The position numbers and the translations under genes are program-made. Shown here in pieces: positions 63,111 to 64,000 of a stretch of 64,000 bases of DNA. The stretch is taken from positions 62,001 through 126,000 of the forward strand of contig JADYZO010000107.1 of assembly GCA_020853135.1 (NCBI GenBank), in the 5' to 3' direction. The notes beneath the pieces were generated by a model, which searched no databases, was not told the origin of the DNA, and saw only the letters and a program-made list of their open reading frames with translations. Position 1 is the stretch's first letter, and every line of letters starts with the position of its first letter. The stretch is from Gammaproteobacteria bacterium (GTDB taxonomy: Bacteria > Pseudomonadota > Gammaproteobacteria > Steroidobacterales > GCA-2729495).

Positions 63111-64000
63111 TCAGTCGCGATCGTTGTTCGGCGTGTCCGGGTCGCCCGCACCCGACGACCACACCGTATAGCTCTTCGTGCCACCGCCCGGTGGAGGTTC
63201 CCAGGGCAGCCGGCGCTGCTCGCCGCCCGCCTCGCGGGCTGCGGAGTCCGCGGCTGCTGAAGCGGCTGCGGTGTCCGTGCGCGGCTCGTGCCGGGGCTCA
63301 TGGGCCCGCGGTTCGCCGCCCTCGTGGAAATCCCCGGCTGCTGCGGGATGCTCCCGGTGCGACGCAGGGGCCTCGTTCTGGCCTGCTGGCCAGCCGGCGG
63401 AGTCCCGCGCGTCGTGGCCGACTGGTGCATTGCCCTGCGATTCCGGCTGCCCGGTCTCGCGCCCCTGGCGGCTTTCGCCACCCGCGCCACCGCGGTTGCC
63501 GCGGCCACCGCGCCGGCGCGGGCGCGAACGGTCCCGGCGCTGGGGCTGGTCACCCTCGCGTGGCTCGTTGCCGTTGGTGGCCTGGCGCACCGGTTCGTCG
63601 CGCCGCTCCTCGCGGCGTGGTTCCTCGCCCTGGCGTTGCCCGGGGCGGGTCTCGGCACGCGGCTCCTGCGGGCGGCCGCCCTCCGGGCGCTGTGGGCGCT
63701 GGCCGCGCTGATCCCGCTGGTCGCGGCCGCCGCGCTCGCCCCGGTTTTCGCGCCGGTCCCCGGGCTGGCTGTTCTGGCCACCCTGGTTACCTTGGCCGCG
63801 GTTGCCGCGGCGATCGTCGCGCCGTTCGTCCCGGTGGCGTTCGTCGCGCCGGCCCCGGCCGTGCTGGTCACGGTGGCGGTTGCCGTCGTGGCGGTGGCTG
63901 CGTGCGTCACGCTGGCGCTCACCTGCGGATGGGGCAGGCTGCGCCGGGGCCGTGCTGGCGCTGCCGAACAGCCAGATCTTCAGCCGCGGGATGAGGCCCA
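63111..64000 (-). CDS. rne: Ribonuclease E, C-terminal part (partial)
   Basis: The minus-strand frame is open from the window end to the stop at 63111 (about 296 codons seen). Near the window end it reads GLIPRLKIWLFGS, an amphipathic membrane-anchor helix like segment A of E. coli RNase E, followed by a long Arg-rich region (RGRRDERHRDERRDD, RGNRGQGNQGGQ) as in the RNA-binding domain, and an acidic/Pro-rich tail ending in PWEPPPGGG. The catalytic half lies beyond the window. The assignment rests on composition and on the convergent position after kdsB and the phosphatase. Confidence 0.75.
   Translation of the reverse strand, partial: GLIPRLKIWLFGSASTAPAQPAPSAGERQRDARSHRHDGNRHRDQHGRGRRDERHRDERRDDRRGNRGQGNQGGQNSQPGDRRENRGERGGRDQRDQRGQRPQRPEGGRPQEPRAETRPGQRQGEEPRREERRDEPVRQATNGNEPREGDQPQRRDRSRPRRRGGRGNRGGAGGESRQGRETGQPESQGNAPVGHDARDSAGWPAGQNEAPASHREHPAAAGDFHEGGEPRAHEPRHEPRTDTAAASAAADSAAREAGGEQRRLPWEPPPGGGTKSYTVWSSGAGDPDTPNNDRD

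Noticed and set aside
63178-63994. Plus-strand Ser/Pro/Arg-rich and Gly/Arg-rich frames over the window end
   Set aside because: They are shadows of the Arg/Gly-rich RNase E tail on the minus strand.

Overview
This window is a gene-dense, GC-rich chromosomal segment of a Gammaproteobacterium. Evidence for the assignment is the envelope-biogenesis order cdsA-rseP-bamA-skp-lpxD-lpxA-lpxB-rnhB-dnaE-accA-tilS-pyrG-kdsA-eno-ftsB, the rpoE-rseA-rseB block, csiV beside mfd, and lolCDE, exbBD-msbA-lpxK-kdsB. The high GC content, the HPRT-like gene after nagZ and the LMW-phosphatase/RNase E arrangement suggest a lineage near Xanthomonadales, Nevskiales or Chromatiales rather than the enterics. This placement is inference from gene order only. 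I see no tRNA, rRNA, insertion sequence, prophage or CRISPR array, and no gap above about 265 bases without a gene.

Layout. Bases 1-8284 hold the outer-membrane and lipid A block (cdsA end, rseP, bamA, skp, lpxD, lpxA, lpxB, rnhB); fabZ is absent from its usual place between lpxD and lpxA. Bases 8281-18409 hold dnaE, accA, tilS, pyrG, kdsA, eno and ftsB. Bases 18453-21945 hold an enoyl-CoA isomerase-like gene, a convergent Smr gene, then surE-pcm-nlpD without the usual ispD/ispF/truD or rpoS. Bases 21931-26750 hold a DUF498 gene, recJ, prfB (with the programmed +1 frameshift) and lysS. Bases 26755-32026 form a succinate dehydrogenase neighbourhood: ygfZ divergent from a small SdhAF4-type gene, then sdhCDAB, sdhE and a ygfX-like gene. 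Bases 32097-41320 run from a sigma-E-type promoter through rpoE-rseA-rseB, a glutaredoxin-like gene, lepA, lepB, a DUF4845 gene, rnc, era, recO, pdxJ and acpS. Bases 41334-45574 hold a PolB-like exonuclease, rlmD, a signal-less YkuD enzyme, nagZ and an HPRT-like gene. Bases 45765-51307 hold a PAS/degenerate-GGDEF protein, then csiV, mfd and a small periplasmic protein on the minus strand. Bases 51442-57814 hold lolC-lolE-lolD, a DUF2062 gene and comEC. Bases 57898-63062 hold exbB-exbD-msbA-lpxK-kdsB and a low-molecular-weight phosphatase. The window ends inside the 3' part of rne (minus strand).

How it works together. Most of the window supplies the outer membrane: lipid A (lpxD, lpxA, lpxB, lpxK, msbA), KDO (kdsA, kdsB), beta-barrel assembly (bamA, skp), lipoprotein sorting (lolCDE) and the envelope-stress circuit (rseP, rpoE, rseA, rseB). 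Adjacent genes overlap by 1-11 bases at many junctions (ATGA, GTGA, TGATG), so translational coupling is widespread.

I found no clear previously undescribed defence or mobile system. The most informative observations are: two junctions that look like CTG-initiated genes (kdsA, nlpD), the co-location of YgfZ, SdhAF4, SdhE and YgfX around succinate dehydrogenase, a cytosolic YkuD enzyme next to nagZ that may be an L,D-carboxypeptidase of murein recycling, a strong sigma-E promoter next to a hairpin, a diguanylate-cyclase-like protein that has lost its GGDEF motif, and several lineage-specific gene losses from conserved operons.
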